A stretch of 64,000 bases of DNA, from positions 1-64,000 of the forward strand of contig LNDO01000098.1 of NCBI GenBank assembly GCA_001465025.1. Direction: 5' to 3'. Shown piece after piece: positions 19,201 through 28,450 of the stretch. The notes under the pieces are model-generated. The model saw only the letters and a list, made by a program, of their open reading frames with translations, searched no databases and was not told the origin of the DNA. This DNA comes from Pseudomonas sp. Ga0074129. Lineage in GTDB: Bacteria > Pseudomonadota > Gammaproteobacteria > Pseudomonadales > Pseudomonadaceae. The position numbers and the translations under genes were made by a program. How positions within the stretch are numbered: position 1 is the first letter of the stretch; each line of letters starts with the position of its first letter.

Positions 19201-21741
19201 ATGAACGCATTAGCGCCTCACTCGCTGATCGTCGCCGCACCTGTGTGCAGCGGTGTGCAACGTCCGCCGCCTGGGCATATTGTGCGGCGCACAATGCAGC
19301 AACGTTTGCTGGTGCAACCCTGCCGGTTGCGTTTGCTCGTCGGTCCGGCCGGCTTTGGCAAAAGTGTGTTGCTGGCTGACTGCGCCCGCGAAGCGCACGC
19401 TGATGTAGCCGTGCTTTGGCTCAATTGCACGGCACGCCCATTCGATGCGTCGCAACTGGCCGAGCACCTGTGCCGGTTGCTTGATTACCCCGAATCACTC
19501 TCCCACGAACAACTGCTGACGCGCTTGGCACAGGAACCGCGTCGGCTGTGGATCATGCTCAACGATTACCCCGCGCTGCCAGATCAAGCGTTGGATCAGT
19601 GGCTTGATCGCCTGCTGGGTTGCACGCCCGATGGCATTGAATGGTGGTTGGCCAGTCGCCGACGGCCAGCGTGTAACCTCTCGCGCTTGTTACTTGAGGG
19701 CGAGTTGCAGGAGCTCAGTGCCAGTGAATTAGCCTTTAGTGAGGCCGAAGTAGCGCTCTGGTTGCAGCAACTCGACCCTGCACGCAGCGCTTGGGCGTCA
19801 GCATTATTTAGCCTGACCGCTGGCTGGCCCGCCGCTTTACGACTGCGCCTGCTGGCCGGGCAAAACGAGCCGATGACTGAGAGTGTTCCGCAGTGCGGCG
19901 AGCACGAGCAGTTACTCAGTGAGTATGTGCAGCGTGAGGTGCTGCAACCGCTTGCGCCCGAGCTGCGGCAGGTCTTGCTGCAACTGGCGCACCTGCCGCG
20001 CGTTAATCCGGATCTGTGCGAGCATTTGTTCGGCGCAGGTGAGGGCGCGCAGTGGCTGAGCGCACTGATCGAGCAAGGCGTCTTTCTCCACGAGCTGGAG
20101 AGTGCCCACGGTTGGTTCACGGTGTTTGCCCCACTGGCGCGTTTGCTGCGCCGGCACACGCCGGAAAAAGTCTGCAGCGCCCTGCATGTGCATGCCAGCC
20201 AGTGGTTCTCCACCCATGGTGATATTCCTACGGCGGTGGAGCACGCCTTGTTGGCCGGTCAACCTGAGGTGGCCAGCAGCTTTCTTGAGCGCTTCACCGA
20301 GGCGCATGTGCTGCAAGGGCAGGACTTAGCGCTGATTCTGCGTTGGCGCAGTGAATTACCCGAAAGCCTATTGTTCAGCACACCTCGTTTAATTGTGCTG
20401 AATGCCTGGGTGTTGTTGCTGGCTGGGCGGTTGGATGAAGCTCAGGTTTGCATCGATCAGTTGGCGCGTTTTCAACCGCGCCCCGATGCCTGGCGCACCC
20501 GTGAGCTGTTCGCCCAGTGGCAGGCCGTGCAGGGCATCATTGCCTTTGCCCGGCTCTGCGCCGTGGACAGTCGGGCGCATTTGCTGGAGGCGTTGCAAGG
20601 CTTGCCCGAGGATGCCTGGGCGCAGGGCTTATTGTGTCGTTCGGTGCTGACCCTGGTAGCGATTGGCGAAGGTCGGCTGGAGGAGGCGCACAAGCTCAGT
20701 TTTGATGCGCTGAAACAGGCGCGTTTGCATGGCAATGCCGTGTTTGAAGCCTTGTTGGAGTTGGACCATGCGCTGCTGTTGGAGGCCCGCGGCGAGTTTG
20801 CCCGTGGCGAGGCCCTGTTGCGCCGTGTACTGGAGGCCACCGCGCCAGGAGCCTTGCGCAATACCCCAGTATTGGCGCGGCTTGAAGCGCGCCTCGGTCG
20901 GCTTATTTTGCGTCAGGGGCGTGCCGATGAAGCGCACGGCTATTTGCAGCGCGGCCTGGAGCATGCGTTGGCCTGCGCCGATCTTTCGGCTTTTCATGCC
21001 TATCTGGGGTTGGCGGAGCTGGCCATGGGGCAGGGTGATCTGGCCACTGCATTTGCCCTGCTGGCGCAGGCCGAACGGCAAATGCAGCGGCAGCGCGTCA
21101 GTGAAAGCCTTTACCGTGGCGCATTACTGTTGGCCAGCAGCCACTTGTGGATGGCGCAAGGGCATTTGTCGCGCGCCCAGCTGGCTGCTACCCGTGTGCT
21201 TGGTTACGCACAACGCGTTAAAGCCATTCTGCCTACGCCACATTTCCCGGAATTGATCCCGCGCTTTCAAGCGTTGCTGCATCAACTGGCCGTCGCCCAA
21301 GGTGATGACCGTCGCCTAGCGCTGCGCCAACTGCTTGATCAAGCGTTGCTCCAGGGGCGGCAGGCGTTGGCCTGTGACCTGTGGCGCAGCTACGCGCAAG
21401 CCTGTAACGCCGCCGGAGATACGCCAGCGGCCGAGCAGGCCCGTCAGGCCGGACACGCCTTGCAGCAACGGCTGGGCTATCACTGGGCGTGCCTGCATGT
21501 CGGTGCGCCAGCCGATACGGTGAGCGAAGTGGCACCCGCTAGTAGCAGCAGTGCGCTCAGCAGCCGTGAGGTGGCCGTACTCAGCCTGATTGCTCAGGGC
21601 CTGTCCAACCAGGAAGTCGCCGAGCGGCTGTTTATCTCCCTGCATACGGTCAAAACCCACGCCCGCCGCATCAACGGCAAGCTCGGTGTGGCGCGGCGTA
21701 CTCAGGCGGTGGCCAAGGCCAAGGAATTGGGTTTTTTCTAG
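19201..21741 (+). CDS. MalT-like (LAL) LuxR-family transcriptional regulator
   Basis: The 846-residue regulator has an N-terminal STAND-type ATPase with P-loop GPAGFGKS at about residues 48-55. A long TPR-like helical middle region follows (repeats rich in Leu/Ala around 350-720). The C-terminal LuxR HTH contains LSSREVAVLSLIAQGLSNQEVA and LHTVKTHARRINGKLGV. MalT-type proteins are ATP- and ligand-dependent activators. It lies next to DUF1302/DUF1329 on the same strand but behind a terminator, which makes it the likely local activator of that operon; this is an inference from position. The ligand is unknown. Confidence 0.9.
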   Translation: MNALAPHSLIVAAPVCSGVQRPPPGHIVRRTMQQRLLVQPCRLRLLVGPAGFGKSVLLADCAREAHADVAVLWLNCTARPFDASQLAEHLCRLLDYPESLSHEQLLTRLAQEPRRLWIMLNDYPALPDQALDQWLDRLLGCTPDGIEWWLASRRRPACNLSRLLLEGELQELSASELAFSEAEVALWLQQLDPARSAWASALFSLTAGWPAALRLRLLAGQNEPMTESVPQCGEHEQLLSEYVQREVLQPLAPELRQVLLQLAHLPRVNPDLCEHLFGAGEGAQWLSALIEQGVFLHELESAHGWFTVFAPLARLLRRHTPEKVCSALHVHASQWFSTHGDIPTAVEHALLAGQPEVASSFLERFTEAHVLQGQDLALILRWRSELPESLLFSTPRLIVLNAWVLLLAGRLDEAQVCIDQLARFQPRPDAWRTRELFAQWQAVQGIIAFARLCAVDSRAHLLEALQGLPEDAWAQGLLCRSVLTLVAIGEGRLEEAHKLSFDALKQARLHGNAVFEALLELDHALLLEARGEFARGEALLRRVLEATAPGALRNTPVLARLEARLGRLILRQGRADEAHGYLQRGLEHALACADLSAFHAYLGLAELAMGQGDLATAFALLAQAERQMQRQRVSESLYRGALLLASSHLWMAQGHLSRAQLAATRVLGYAQRVKAILPTPHFPELIPRFQALLHQLAVAQGDDRRLALRQLLDQALLQGRQALACDLWRSYAQACNAAGDTPAAEQARQAGHALQQRLGYHWACLHVGAPADTVSEVAPASSSSALSSREVAVLSLIAQGLSNQEVAERLFISLHTVKTHARRINGKLGVARRTQAVAKAKELGFF

Positions 21742-21796
21742 CCCACGTCGCTTCCATCACGCGAGGGTTGATCGCCTAAGCGACCGCGCAGGTTTC

Positions 21797-22600
21797 TCAA
21801 TGCAGCGCCGGGTTGCTGTTGAGCAAGCGCAGGCGCCGACTCAGCTGCAGGCATTGCGCCGGGTCTTCGCACAAAAGCAAGGCACGCTGCAGGTCGAAGC
21901 GCTCAGCCTGTGGGCAATCCAGTTGTTGGTAAATCTCGGCGCGGGCCAAATGGTCGTGCAGGCTCGGGTCACCCAGTTGCAACACCCGCTCTGCATCGCG
22001 CAGCGCAGCCAGAGGGTCGTCCGCCTGCAGGTGCAATTGGCGCAGGTTGCGTGACAGGCGCTGCAACATGCTGCGTGCATCGCAGGCTTGCAGGTGACTG
22101 GCGCTCAGTTCGCTGTTTGGGCCGAACTGACGCTGCAACAACTCACGGCATTCACGGGTGTACAGACGGCGACCGCTGCACGGGTCCAGCAGGTGATCGG
22201 CGCCCGGCACGCGCAGCAGAAAATGGCCGGGAAAGCTCACCCCCTGCAACGGAATGCCCAGGCGGCGCGCCAGCTCCAACGCCAGTAGCGCCAGTGACAA
22301 CGGCTGGCCACGGCGTCTGCGCAGCACCCAGTCGAGCAGCGCCGCTTGCGGGCGCAGTGGATAGTCATCGTCTTCGTGAAAGTCCAGTTCGCTCAAGCGC
22401 CGCAGCAGTGGCTGAGCCAACTCTTGTGCGGGCAACTGGGGTAGCCCCTGATGCACCTGCTGTTGCAGGTGATCGAGCACCCGCAGCATGTCAGCGGGTT
22501 GCAGGTGCGGTTGATGTTCAGCGGCTATCCACAGCGCCGCCTCGAACAAGGCCGGCGGTTGTTGTTGCAGGCAGGCAAGGCAGGCAGCGCGTGGGTCCAT
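21797..22600 (-). CDS. SirB1/transglutaminase-like-core family protein
   Basis: The 267-residue protein matches the SirB1 family. An N-terminal helical half carries LPAQELAQPLLRRLSELDF. The transglutaminase-like core 2 segment reads LDWVLRRRRGQPLSLALLALELARRLGIPLQGVSFPGHFLLR, and a TPR-like C-terminus has DAERVLQLGDPSLHDHLARAEIYQ. In this family GxP(L/I)SL and the PGHF motif are conserved, but the classical catalytic Cys is absent, so enzymatic activity is doubtful. It is convergent with the LuxR-type gene, 55 bp apart. Biological role not established. Confidence 0.82.
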   Translation of the reverse strand: MDPRAACLACLQQQPPALFEAALWIAAEHQPHLQPADMLRVLDHLQQQVHQGLPQLPAQELAQPLLRRLSELDFHEDDDYPLRPQAALLDWVLRRRRGQPLSLALLALELARRLGIPLQGVSFPGHFLLRVPGADHLLDPCSGRRLYTRECRELLQRQFGPNSELSASHLQACDARSMLQRLSRNLRQLHLQADDPLAALRDAERVLQLGDPSLHDHLARAEIYQQLDCPQAERFDLQRALLLCEDPAQCLQLSRRLRLLNSNPALH

Positions 22601-22714
22601 AGCAATCTCCCGGTGTCTCAGGCTTTGTAGCCAAGCGCCTAACCTTCGTCCAGTACATTCTTGTATCCGGGCTGTGCGAGCGTGTGCCGCGTTTTTTTAA
22701 CAAGGAAATCCCGG

Positions 22715-23449
22715 ATGATCGCCCCCCTGCGCTGCTTGACCCTCACACTGCTGATGCTGATCAGTTCACTGCTCAGTGCTGCGCAAAACCCGCAAGACAG
22801 GCTCCTGGCTCAAGAGCTTTCCACCTACCGCCTGCTCACTCTTTTTCACCTCTTGCGTTTGGAGCAGGGTGCGCCTGAAGTGCTGTCGCGGTTGCAGGCA
22901 GAAGTGCAGCGTTTTGAAGGGCTGCTCGTCGTCGAGGGCAGTGCGCCGCTCGCAGCTGACGTGTTGCAACAGGCCAAAGCGTTTCAGGACGTGCTGCTGC
23001 ACAATTCACAGTTGCGCTACGACGAAATTGACTTCTACGCCCTCGATGCCCTGTCGCAGAGCGCCCACAGCCTGCTGCAATTGAACCGGCAGGCGCTGGA
23101 TAAACTGGCCGCTCAGCCCGCTTCAGCAGACCTGCGCCAAGCCATCTTGATGCAACAGATTGCCGCGGAATATGTGCGTGAGGCGGCCAGTTTTGACTCC
23201 GGATCGGCTGTTTATGACAGCGCCAAAGATCGCTACGAGCCGGTGGATGTAATGGCCAAAAGTTTTAGCCAGCGTTTGCAGCAACTGCACAAGGCAACCT
23301 CGGGCAGCAGCGAACAGCGCAGCAAATTGGCACAGGTGCAGGTGATCTGGAATTACATCGAGCCGCCGCTACTCGATTATCGAGAGCGCTCACTGCCGTT
23401 TGTGATCGACCGCTACAGCGAGCAGATCGTTGCTTTGCTGGTCAATTGA
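22715..23449 (+). CDS. Secreted helical protein of unknown function
   Basis: The 244-residue product begins with a signal peptide (MIAPLRCLTLTLLMLISSLL, cleavage near SAA-QN). It then consists almost wholly of amphipathic helices rich in Leu, Gln and Ala, for example YRLLTLFHLLRLEQGAPEVL and IAAEYVREAASFDSGSA. The ATG at 22715 has an AAGGAA site; the frame opens earlier at 22661 without signal-peptide character. No domain is recognised. It is a single-gene unit divergent from the SirB1-like gene. Confidence 0.7.
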   Translation: MIAPLRCLTLTLLMLISSLLSAAQNPQDRLLAQELSTYRLLTLFHLLRLEQGAPEVLSRLQAEVQRFEGLLVVEGSAPLAADVLQQAKAFQDVLLHNSQLRYDEIDFYALDALSQSAHSLLQLNRQALDKLAAQPASADLRQAILMQQIAAEYVREAASFDSGSAVYDSAKDRYEPVDVMAKSFSQRLQQLHKATSGSSEQRSKLAQVQVIWNYIEPPLLDYRERSLPFVIDRYSEQIVALLVN

Positions 23450-23467
23450 TCCGCTGTGCAGCTATCA

Positions 23468-23553
23468 GTCGCGGCTAAAGCCCCTCCCACAAAGCCAACC
23501 CCACAAAACCTTTGTAGGCACCTGACTTGTGGGGGGGGCGCTTTAGCGGCGAC
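23468..23553. repeat. REP-like element (GTCGCGGCTAAAGCC family), inverted pair
   Basis: One copy beginning GTCGCGGCTAAAGCCCCTCC (23468-23494) is followed by a diverged inverted copy ending GCTTTAGCGGCGAC (to about 23553). The same core sequence recurs at 37704-37764 and 50555-50577. Confidence 0.75.
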
Positions 23554-23602
23554 ATAAACTGAGGCTCAATCACCACCGGTGCGTGGCGTGGCCAAAAACA
23601 CA

Positions 23603-23634
23603 AAACCCCAGTCATTGACTGGGGTTTTGTTGAC
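23603..23634. terminator. Bidirectional Rho-independent terminator
   Basis: CAAAACCCCAGTCA pairs with TGACTGGGGTTTTG around a very short loop, with A/T tracts on both sides. It lies just past the yebG stop codon and can terminate both yebG and the convergent secreted-protein gene. Confidence 0.85.
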
Positions 23635-23645
23635 TGCCGCAGACC

Positions 23646-23906
23646 TTATTCGGCAGCGGGTTCGCTCAGTTCACTCAAGGCGTCCGGCTGGTTCTTGAAG
23701 GCCTTGGCGAATACATCGCGGTTTTTCGCCATATAAATGCCCAGTTCTTCACCTTGGGCTTCATTCAGCGAAGGCACGGCTTTTTGCAGCACTTCGGTGA
23801 GTAACTCGGCCAGTTCGAGCATTTTGTCGTGACGGTCGGCTTCGGCTTTATCCATGAACAAACGCTCCAAATCCCGGCTGCTGCGGTACACCACTTCGAC
23901 GGCCAT
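23646..23906 (-). CDS. yebG: YebG family SOS-response protein
   Basis: The 86-residue protein starts MAVEVVYRSSRDLERLF and has the KAEADRHDKMLELAELL segment, matching YebG of enterobacteria in length and layout (MAVEVKY..., KKEADAYDKMLDTADLL). YebG is DNA-damage inducible with no clear biochemical role. A perfect LexA box lies 40 bp upstream, which supports the assignment independently. The gene is monocistronic with a terminator directly downstream. Confidence 0.9.
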   Translation of the reverse strand: MAVEVVYRSSRDLERLFMDKAEADRHDKMLELAELLTEVLQKAVPSLNEAQGEELGIYMAKNRDVFAKAFKNQPDALSELSEPAAE

Positions 23907-23946
23907 TCATCACCTCTACGCCTTCACGCTGATGGGTTGCTAGAAA

Positions 23947-23962
23947 CTGTTTATATGTACAG
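23947..23962. promoter_or_regulatory. LexA (SOS) box of yebG
   Basis: CTGTTTATATGTACAG is an exact CTGT-N8-ACAG operator with an AT-rich centre, placed 40 bp before the yebG start codon where it would cover the promoter. Confidence 0.9.
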
Positions 23963-24136
23963 TGTTGGCGAGCATAAAGAACTCGCCAACATTATGCCAG
24001 CGGCAATTTCCTCTTGGATTGTCGTGTAGGCTGGCGCGCCTTTTGCGGGCGTTAACAGCCAGTGCCGTTTATACGGTCACACGCATGGGCAATCATGCGC
24101 CGCGCGAGCGTTATTTTTAAAGACTGAGGAGCTGTT

Positions 24137-24643
24137 ATGAGTCATTCAAACTGGGCCGAGCAGATGCGCGAACGCATGCATGGCTTGGCTGAGTCATTGG
24201 GCAATCTGTTGATGGAGGCTTTCCATTACCTGGCGTTGTTCGCCATTGGTGCCGTGACGGCCTGGGCGGCGGTGGTGGCGTTTTTGGGGATGCTGGAGAA
24301 AGGCCAGATCGGCATTGATGACATCCTGCTGCTGTTCATCTACCTGGAACTGGCGGCGATGGTGGGGATTTATTTCAAAACCAACCACATGCCGATCCGC
24401 TTCATGATCTATGTGGCGATTACCGCGCTGACTCGCCTGATGATTTCCGACATTTCGCACAACCATAAGCCGGACTGGGGCGTGGTGATGGTGTCTGGGG
24501 CGATTCTGCTGCTGGCCTTTGCGATTTTGGTGGTGCGCTATGCGTCTTCGCGCTATCCGGCGGTGCAGGTCGACAGCCCTCGGCGCAAGCGCAATACCGC
24601 TGATGATGCGGCAGAGAAAGATGATATGCAGAGCGACGACTGA
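24137..24643 (+). CDS. psiE: PsiE family phosphate-starvation-inducible membrane protein
   Basis: The 168-residue integral membrane protein has four hydrophobic segments. They include FHYLALFAIGAVTAWAAVVAF, ILLLFIYLELAAMVGIYF and WGVVMVSGAILLLAFAILVV, with the PsiE hallmark YFKTNHMPIRFMIYVAITALTR between helices. The C-terminus is charged and cytoplasmic-looking (RRKRNTADDAAEKDDMQSDD). Induction by phosphate starvation is known for E. coli PsiE; I do not see a clear Pho box here. A GAGGAG-like site precedes the ATG. Molecular role unknown. Confidence 0.85.
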   Translation: MSHSNWAEQMRERMHGLAESLGNLLMEAFHYLALFAIGAVTAWAAVVAFLGMLEKGQIGIDDILLLFIYLELAAMVGIYFKTNHMPIRFMIYVAITALTRLMISDISHNHKPDWGVVMVSGAILLLAFAILVVRYASSRYPAVQVDSPRRKRNTADDAAEKDDMQSDD

Positions 24644-24721
24644 GCCCGCGCGCGCAGGCTTGAGTGGCGGTGCGCGCCGGCCAGCGGTTACTCGGCTGGC
24701 GCAACACACCGCTGAGCCAAC

Positions 24722-27358
24722 TCAGTCACTTAACGGTGCAAACAGTGCCTGCAGGTCGTCTTCGCTGAGTTGCAACTGGCTTTGGCTGCCGCCTTGCAGC
24801 ACGCCGCGCGCTAGGTTGGCCTTAGCCTGCTGCAGGTGCTGGATTTTCTCCTCGACGCTGCCACGGGCGATCAGTTTGTAGACGAACACCGGCTTGTCCT
24901 GACCAATGCGGTAGGCACGGTCGCTGGCCTGCGCTTCGGCGGCCGGGTTCCACCAGGGGTCGAAGTGAATCACCGTATCGGCGGCGGTCAGGTTCAGGCC
25001 TGAGCCACCCGCCTTGAGGCTGATCAGGAAGATCGGCAGCGTTCCGGCCTGGAACTGCTGCACCGGGGTGCGTCGGTCCTGGGTGCTGCCGGTGAGCTTG
25101 GCGTAGGGGATATTGCGCGCCTTCAATTCGGTTTCAATCAGAGCCAGCATCGAGGTGAACTGCGAGAACAGCAGCACGCGTCGGCCTTCGGCGAATAATT
25201 CTTCGAGCATCTCCAACAGGCCGCTGAGCTTGCCGGAATCCGCGCTGGTCAGCTGACTGTCGCTTTCATCGCCGAGCAGGCGCAGGTCGCAGCAGGCCTG
25301 ACGCAGGCGCAGCAGCGCTTCAAGAATCACAATCTGGCTGCGTGCAAGGCCTTGGCGGGCAATTTCCGCACGTACCTTTTGATCCATGGCCAGGCGTAGG
25401 GTTTCGTAGCGGTCGCGCTGCGCTGGGCTGAGTTCGACCCAATGGGTGATTTCGGTTTTTGGCGGCAGTTCGCTGGCCACTTGCTCTTTGGTGCGGCGCA
25501 ACACGAAGGGTTTGATACGCCCGTTGAGGTGCGCCAGGCGCTGTTCGTTGGCGTTCTTTTCAATCGGCGTGCGGTAGTCGCGGGTAAAGCTTTTGCTGTC
25601 GCCCAGCCAACCGGGCATGAGGAAGTTGAACAGCGACCACAACTCGCCCAAGTGGTTTTCCAGCGGCGTGCCGGTTAGGCACAGGCGTTGTCCGGCCTGC
25701 AGTTGCCCAGCGGCGATGGCGGCCTTGCTACGCGGGTTTTTGATGTTTTGTGCTTCGTCGAGGATCAGCAGGCGATAGTTATAGGCACTTAACGCTTTGA
25801 GATCGCGCGGCAGCAGGGCGTAGGTGGTGAGGATGATCTGGTGCTCGTCGATCTGCTTGAACAGTGCGCGGCGTTTTGGCCCATGCAAGGCCAGCACTTT
25901 GAGCTGCGGGGTGAAACGCGCGGCTTCATCCTGCCAGTTGGGGATCAGGCTGGTGGGCATGACGATCAGCGCTGGCTGTTGCAGCCGCCCTGCGTTGTGT
26001 TCGCAAAGGATATGCCCGAGCGTCTGCAGGGTTTTACCCAAACCCATGTCATCCGCCAGCAAGCCGCCAATGTTCAGCTCGGCCAGCCCCTGCATCCAGG
26101 CCAGCCCTTGCAGTTGATAGGCGCGCAACTCGGCCTGCAAACCTTCCGGGGCTTGCAGGGGCGTGTTGTCCAGTTGTTGCAGGCGCTGGGCAAATTCGCG
26201 TAACTGGCTGCCGCCCTGCCAATTGAGTGCCGGGCCTTGTTGCAGGTGATTGAGGTGCGCCGCATCCAGGCGTGACAAGCGCAGGCGCGGGCTGCTGTCG
26301 CTCGGGTCGCGCACAAACAGTTCGCCCAGGGTCGCCAGCAACGGTTTAAGTCGCGCCAGCGGCAGGGCGGCGCGTTTGTGGTTGTGCGGCAGGTTGACCA
26401 GCACCACCTCGTCGTCATCACGCTTGTTCACGGCTTCGCCGTTGAGCAGCCAGGGCTTTTGGCGGATGGCCTGCAGCAAAATCGGCAACAGGCTGATGCG
26501 CTGACCTTCGACCTCAATGCCCAGTTCTAGATCAAACCAGTTTTGTTCCGGGTCTTCTTCGACCTCGGCGTACCAGTCATCGATGGTGGCCAGGTTGAAC
26601 TGAAAATCTGGCTGCATGCGAATCTGCCAGCCTTCTTCGCGCAGCTGTGGCACGTGCTCGCGGACAAACTCCAGCCAGGCCGCTTCGCTGGGGTACTCGT
26701 AGGCTTCCCCGGCGCTTTCCGGCAGTTCTTCGCTCTGGCGCAGGGCCACTTGCAGGCCGGTTTTCTCCAAGCGTTTGCGCAATTGCTGTTCGGCAGCCGG
26801 GTTGCGCACGATGCGCAGGGTGAGGGCAGGGCTTTGCTTGATCAGCAGGTCTTTACCCTGCTTGCCCATCGCCAGGTGGCCTTGGTAATCGAAGGCCAGG
26901 GCGGCGCGGTGCTGGGTTTGCTCGTGCATGCGGCCCTTGCGCGCATCGAAATGCACGCGCATCAGGCTGCCAAGGCTAAGCACCGGGCTGGGGTGCAACG
27001 TGTCCAGGCGCTCTTCGCGCACTTGTGGGCTGCTGACGATCAGCGGCGAGAGGTCAACACCTTGCTCCTGCTGGGTTTGCAGGGTGAGCAGGGCGCTGGC
27101 GACGTGTTTACAGTTAAAACCCACCGGGCAACTGCAGTTGCCGGTTACGCCCCAGCCTTGGCCATAGGGGTGCAGGGTGATGCGCTGCTGATAGGTTTGG
27201 CTGCCGGAGCCCCGGCAACTGGCCAGCAGGGTGTTGTCTTTGAGGCTGAGCAGGCGGCTGCGGCCTTGCTGGGCATAACCTTGGCCGCGCTGCAAATCGC
27301 CCACGCCAAATTCCGCCCGCCAGTCTTCCAGGCGCAGACGGTGGATATCCAGGGCCAT
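24722..27358 (-). CDS. SNF2-family DNA helicase/translocase with SWIM zinc finger
   Basis: From the start at 27358 (MALDIHRLRLEDWRAEFGVG) the protein has 878 residues. The N-terminal SWIM zinc finger is visible as CSCPVGFNCKHVASALL. The SNF2 ATPase core has GGLLADDMGLGKTLQTLGH (motifs I/Ia), LILDEAQNIKN (II), LTGTPLENHLGELWSL (III), VLLFSQFTSMLALIE (IV), LISLKAGGSGLNLTAAD (V) and RAYRIGQDKPVFVYKL (VI). SWIM-SNF2 proteins are probable DNA or nucleoprotein remodellers, and the bacterial role is not settled. An in-frame GTG at 27433 would add 25 residues; neither start has a strong ribosome site, so the N-terminus is uncertain. Confidence 0.9.
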   Translation of the reverse strand: MALDIHRLRLEDWRAEFGVGDLQRGQGYAQQGRSRLLSLKDNTLLASCRGSGSQTYQQRITLHPYGQGWGVTGNCSCPVGFNCKHVASALLTLQTQQEQGVDLSPLIVSSPQVREERLDTLHPSPVLSLGSLMRVHFDARKGRMHEQTQHRAALAFDYQGHLAMGKQGKDLLIKQSPALTLRIVRNPAAEQQLRKRLEKTGLQVALRQSEELPESAGEAYEYPSEAAWLEFVREHVPQLREEGWQIRMQPDFQFNLATIDDWYAEVEEDPEQNWFDLELGIEVEGQRISLLPILLQAIRQKPWLLNGEAVNKRDDDEVVLVNLPHNHKRAALPLARLKPLLATLGELFVRDPSDSSPRLRLSRLDAAHLNHLQQGPALNWQGGSQLREFAQRLQQLDNTPLQAPEGLQAELRAYQLQGLAWMQGLAELNIGGLLADDMGLGKTLQTLGHILCEHNAGRLQQPALIVMPTSLIPNWQDEAARFTPQLKVLALHGPKRRALFKQIDEHQIILTTYALLPRDLKALSAYNYRLLILDEAQNIKNPRSKAAIAAGQLQAGQRLCLTGTPLENHLGELWSLFNFLMPGWLGDSKSFTRDYRTPIEKNANEQRLAHLNGRIKPFVLRRTKEQVASELPPKTEITHWVELSPAQRDRYETLRLAMDQKVRAEIARQGLARSQIVILEALLRLRQACCDLRLLGDESDSQLTSADSGKLSGLLEMLEELFAEGRRVLLFSQFTSMLALIETELKARNIPYAKLTGSTQDRRTPVQQFQAGTLPIFLISLKAGGSGLNLTAADTVIHFDPWWNPAAEAQASDRAYRIGQDKPVFVYKLIARGSVEEKIQHLQQAKANLARGVLQGGSQSQLQLSEDDLQALFAPLSD

Positions 27359-27481
27359 TAATGGCACCTGCGGTGTGGGCAGCGATGCAGTGACATGGGC
27401 AGCTTTCTCAAAGGCAGCCGGTGATTCTTGCACAGCCGGAGATGGATTAGCAGGGCGTTGTCTGTCTTTGCCCGCGCGCCT

Positions 27482-28360
27482 TTAGCGGCTCTGCACGCTG
27501 GCGCGGTAGTGCCCTGGCGTGCCACCGAAGGCCTGGCGAAAGCGATTGCTGAAGTGGCTGGCGCTGGCAAAGCCGCAGCTTAGGGCTATTTCGCTCAGGG
27601 CCAGCGTGCTGTGGCGCAGCAGGTGCTGGGCGTGACGCAGGCGCTGCGCCAACACATAACGGTGCGGCGGCAGGCCAAAGCTGAGCTGGAACATGCGCGC
27701 AAAGTGATACTCGGAGAGTGCGCACAACCCCGCCAACTGCCCCAGGGTGAGCGGCTGCGCCAAGTTGGCCTGAATAAAGTCACGTAGCTGCTGACGCCTG
27801 TTGGGCGCGAGGCCGCCGTTCAGGCGTAGGCCCTCGCGGCGACCGACCTGCGATAGCAGCGCGTGGCTGATCAGGTCGTGAGCCAGGCTGCTGCTGAACA
27901 GGCGTTCGGCGGGCTCCTGCCAATCCAGTTGGCTCAGTTGACGAAAGCGCTGCGCTTGCTGCGCATCGTCGATAAAGGTGCCTTCGCGCAACTCCAGTTC
28001 CCGCGGTTCGCGATCCAGCAGGTGAACGGCCGCCAGAGCGAATTGCTCCTGACTGATATACAAATGAGCCAGCTGGATTTCACCGTTAATCACCCACGCC
28101 GACTGATGCCCGGCCGGCAGAATGCATAGCTTGTCCGGCGCGCCTTTGTGGTGCGGGTTTTCCCGGCGAAAGGTGCCGGTGCCGCCAGCCAAGTAGCAGG
28201 ACAGCGTGTGATGGCTCGGCGCTGCGTAGTCGCGCGCATCATGGTGGTTGCTCCACACGGCCGCCGCCAGCCCATCGCCCAGCTCGGCACCGCTTTGCAG
28301 GCGCGCGTTGGGTGAGCTGTGCAGGCTTTGAAATACGTGTAGGTGCTTGAGTGGCGACAT
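27482..28360 (-). CDS. AraC family transcriptional regulator
   Basis: The 292-residue regulator begins MSPLKHLHVFQSLHSSPNAR at ATG 28360, with a near-perfect GGAGG ribosome site; the upstream in-frame start at 28438 lacks one. An N-terminal cupin-like sensor (about 30-160; SHHTLSCYLAGGTGTFRR) is followed by a double HTH: QPLTLGQLAGLCALSEYHFARMF, and then LALSEIALSCGFASASHFSNRFRQAFGGTPGHYR. Ligand and targets cannot be read from sequence. It lies immediately downstream of the leftward arsenic operon on the same strand, 90 bp away, without an obvious functional connection. Confidence 0.87.
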   Translation of the reverse strand: MSPLKHLHVFQSLHSSPNARLQSGAELGDGLAAAVWSNHHDARDYAAPSHHTLSCYLAGGTGTFRRENPHHKGAPDKLCILPAGHQSAWVINGEIQLAHLYISQEQFALAAVHLLDREPRELELREGTFIDDAQQAQRFRQLSQLDWQEPAERLFSSSLAHDLISHALLSQVGRREGLRLNGGLAPNRRQQLRDFIQANLAQPLTLGQLAGLCALSEYHFARMFQLSFGLPPHRYVLAQRLRHAQHLLRHSTLALSEIALSCGFASASHFSNRFRQAFGGTPGHYRASVQSR

Positions 28361-28450
28361 AGATCCTCCACCCGCGATGCTACGCCGAGCGACGTGCGTT
28401 GCCAGCCCCAGGCCGAAAAAATGCGCAAGATTGTGCAAGGGCAGAGCGGC

